DNA from: Oscillospiraceae bacterium
GTDB lineage: Bacteria > Bacillota > Clostridia > Oscillospirales > Acutalibacteraceae
Assembly: GCA_015066165.1 (NCBI GenBank)
Contig: SVOX01000022.1
Span: 1 to 15,078, forward strand
DNA length: 15,078 nucleotides
Direction of reading: 5' to 3'
Shown: positions 14,249 to 15,078 of the stretch, piece after piece
Layout of the letters: each line of letters begins with the position of its first letter
Numbering within the stretch: position 1 is the stretch's first letter
The notes under the pieces: generated by a model
Seen by the model: only the letters and a program-made list of their open reading frames with translations
Told to the model about the DNA's origin: nothing
The model's database searches: none
Translations under genes and position numbers: made by a program

Positions 14249-14270
14249 ACTTGTAACGGTTATTTTATTT
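14231..14270 (+). terminator. Terminator of the NhaC-family transporter gene
   Basis: AACCGTTACAGGTA (14231-14244) and TACTTGTAACGGTT (14248-14261) form a 14-bp stem with one G-T pair and a 3-nt loop; the outer ten pairs are perfect. ATTTTATTTT follows. It starts 17 bp after the stop codon and overlaps a promoter for the next gene. Confidence 0.85.
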
Positions 14271-14281
14271 TGAGGTGTAAA

Positions 14282-15078
14282 ATGGCAAAAAGAAATTTAG
14301 AAAAACACATTGAAATTGAACGTAGTATAATTAAAAAATACAGAAAAACTATTTGGAGTAATTTTATAGGTGCTGTTCAAGAATATGAATTAATAAAAGA
14401 AAACGATAAAATTGCTGTTTGCATATCGGGCGGAAAAGATTCAATGCTTATGGCTAAATGTATGCAACAATTAAAACGTTTCAGTAACGTACCTTTCCAA
14501 CTTGTATTTTTGGTTATGGACCCTGGTTACAACCCGCAAAACCGTCAACTTATTGAAGAAAATGCAAAACTTTTGGATATACCTGTTACAATTTTTGAAA
14601 GTGACATTTTTGAAGTTACAACAAGGGTAGGGGGGTCACCGTGTTATCTCTGTGCCCGTATGAGACGTGGTTGTCTTTATAGTAAAGCAAAGTCTTTGGG
14701 TTGTAATAAAATCGCATTAGGACATCATTTTGACGATGTTATTGAAACGGTTTTAATGAGTATGTGTTATTCTTCTGAAATTAAGACAATGCTTCCAAAA
14801 CTTCACAGCACAAACTTTGAAGGTATGGAACTTATCAGACCTTTGTATAAAGTGAAAGAAGATGACATAATTTCATGGGCAAATTATAACGAACTTCATT
14901 TTTTACAGTGTGCTTGTAAGTTTACCGAAAAAAGTACCGAAAGAGAAGATTTATCTAAAAGAAAAGAAACTAAAGCGCTTATTAAATATATTAAATCGTT
15001 TAACAAAAACGCTGATGATAACATATTTCGAAGTATTCATAACGTCAATTTGGCAACACTTCCGGGTTGGCGTGACTG
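14282..15078 (+). CDS. TtcA-family PP-loop tRNA thiolation protein (3' end missing)
   Basis: At least 265 residues are present, open to the right edge; GAGGTG (14272-14277) precedes the ATG. The PP-loop ATP site is SGGKDS (49-54), followed by MDPGYNPQN, a CYLCARMRRG motif (C121, C124), ALGHHFDDVIET (H148, H149, D151, D152), LIRPLYKVKEDD and CACKF (C210, C212). TtcA of E. coli holds an iron-sulfur cluster through three cysteines (C122, C125, C222) and makes 2-thiocytidine at tRNA position 32; C121, C124 and C210 or C212 correspond. The activated-base chemistry (ATP adenylation, then sulfur insertion) can be inferred, but the target tRNA base in clostridial homologues is not certain. TilS is less likely because the CxxC motif and HHFDD are TtcA-like. 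It is apparently separate from the transporter upstream. Confidence 0.9.
   Translation, partial: MAKRNLEKHIEIERSIIKKYRKTIWSNFIGAVQEYELIKENDKIAVCISGGKDSMLMAKCMQQLKRFSNVPFQLVFLVMDPGYNPQNRQLIEENAKLLDIPVTIFESDIFEVTTRVGGSPCYLCARMRRGCLYSKAKSLGCNKIALGHHFDDVIETVLMSMCYSSEIKTMLPKLHSTNFEGMELIRPLYKVKEDDIISWANYNELHFLQCACKFTEKSTEREDLSKRKETKALIKYIKSFNKNADDNIFRSIHNVNLATLPGWRD

Noticed and set aside
1..15078. CRISPR arrays, insertion sequences, toxin-antitoxin pairs, phage genes
   Set aside because: No regularly spaced repeats, transposase or integrase motifs, or paired small genes were found on reading both strands.

Overview
The window is AT-rich, compact bacterial DNA with good Shine-Dalgarno sites (GGAGG, GAGGTG, GGAAGG) and standard-code genes. 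The sepF-ylmH-divIVA cluster, an L box (lysine) riboswitch and a split transketolase point to a Gram-positive Firmicute, most likely a clostridial (Oscillospirales-like) anaerobe. The taxon is an inference from gene content; no marker in the window fixes it.

Region 1 (1-7280, + strand) is one tight run of ten genes with gaps of at most 27 bp and several overlaps: yggS-like (cut by the left edge), sepF, ylmH, divIVA, lspA, rluD, a Cof-type HAD phosphatase, transketolase N-terminal and C-terminal subunits, and an unrecognised six-helix membrane protein. A strong hairpin follows. It joins Z-ring assembly (SepF), pole/septum marking (DivIVA), lipoprotein maturation (LspA), ribosome-related S4 proteins (YlmH, RluD) and pentose phosphate metabolism.

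Region 2 (7280-10450) is looser and looks accessory: a tRNA-Arg(ACG) with its own promoter and terminator, a minus-strand DUF6512 membrane protein, a monocistronic DUF4838 protein related to glycoside hydrolases but without a signal peptide, and a minus-strand lipoprotein with an Ada-like zinc-binding tail. Two hairpins sit between convergent genes and reach into the stop codons of the minus-strand genes.

Region 3 (10460-15078, + strand) has uvrC, divergent from the lipoprotein with overlapping -35 elements; then a complete lysine riboswitch (promoter, aptamer, antiterminator, terminator) in front of an NhaC-family transporter, which by precedent is a lysine transporter (LysW type); then a TtcA-like PP-loop tRNA thiolation protein cut by the right edge. 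A near-consensus promoter is superimposed on the terminator hairpin between the last two genes.

I found no CRISPR array, transposase, phage gene or toxin-antitoxin pair, and no clear new multi-gene system. The most open items are the DUF6512 and DUF4838 proteins, the Ada-like lipoprotein, the membrane protein ending the division operon, the promoter inside a terminator, and possible uvrC readthrough into the riboswitch.
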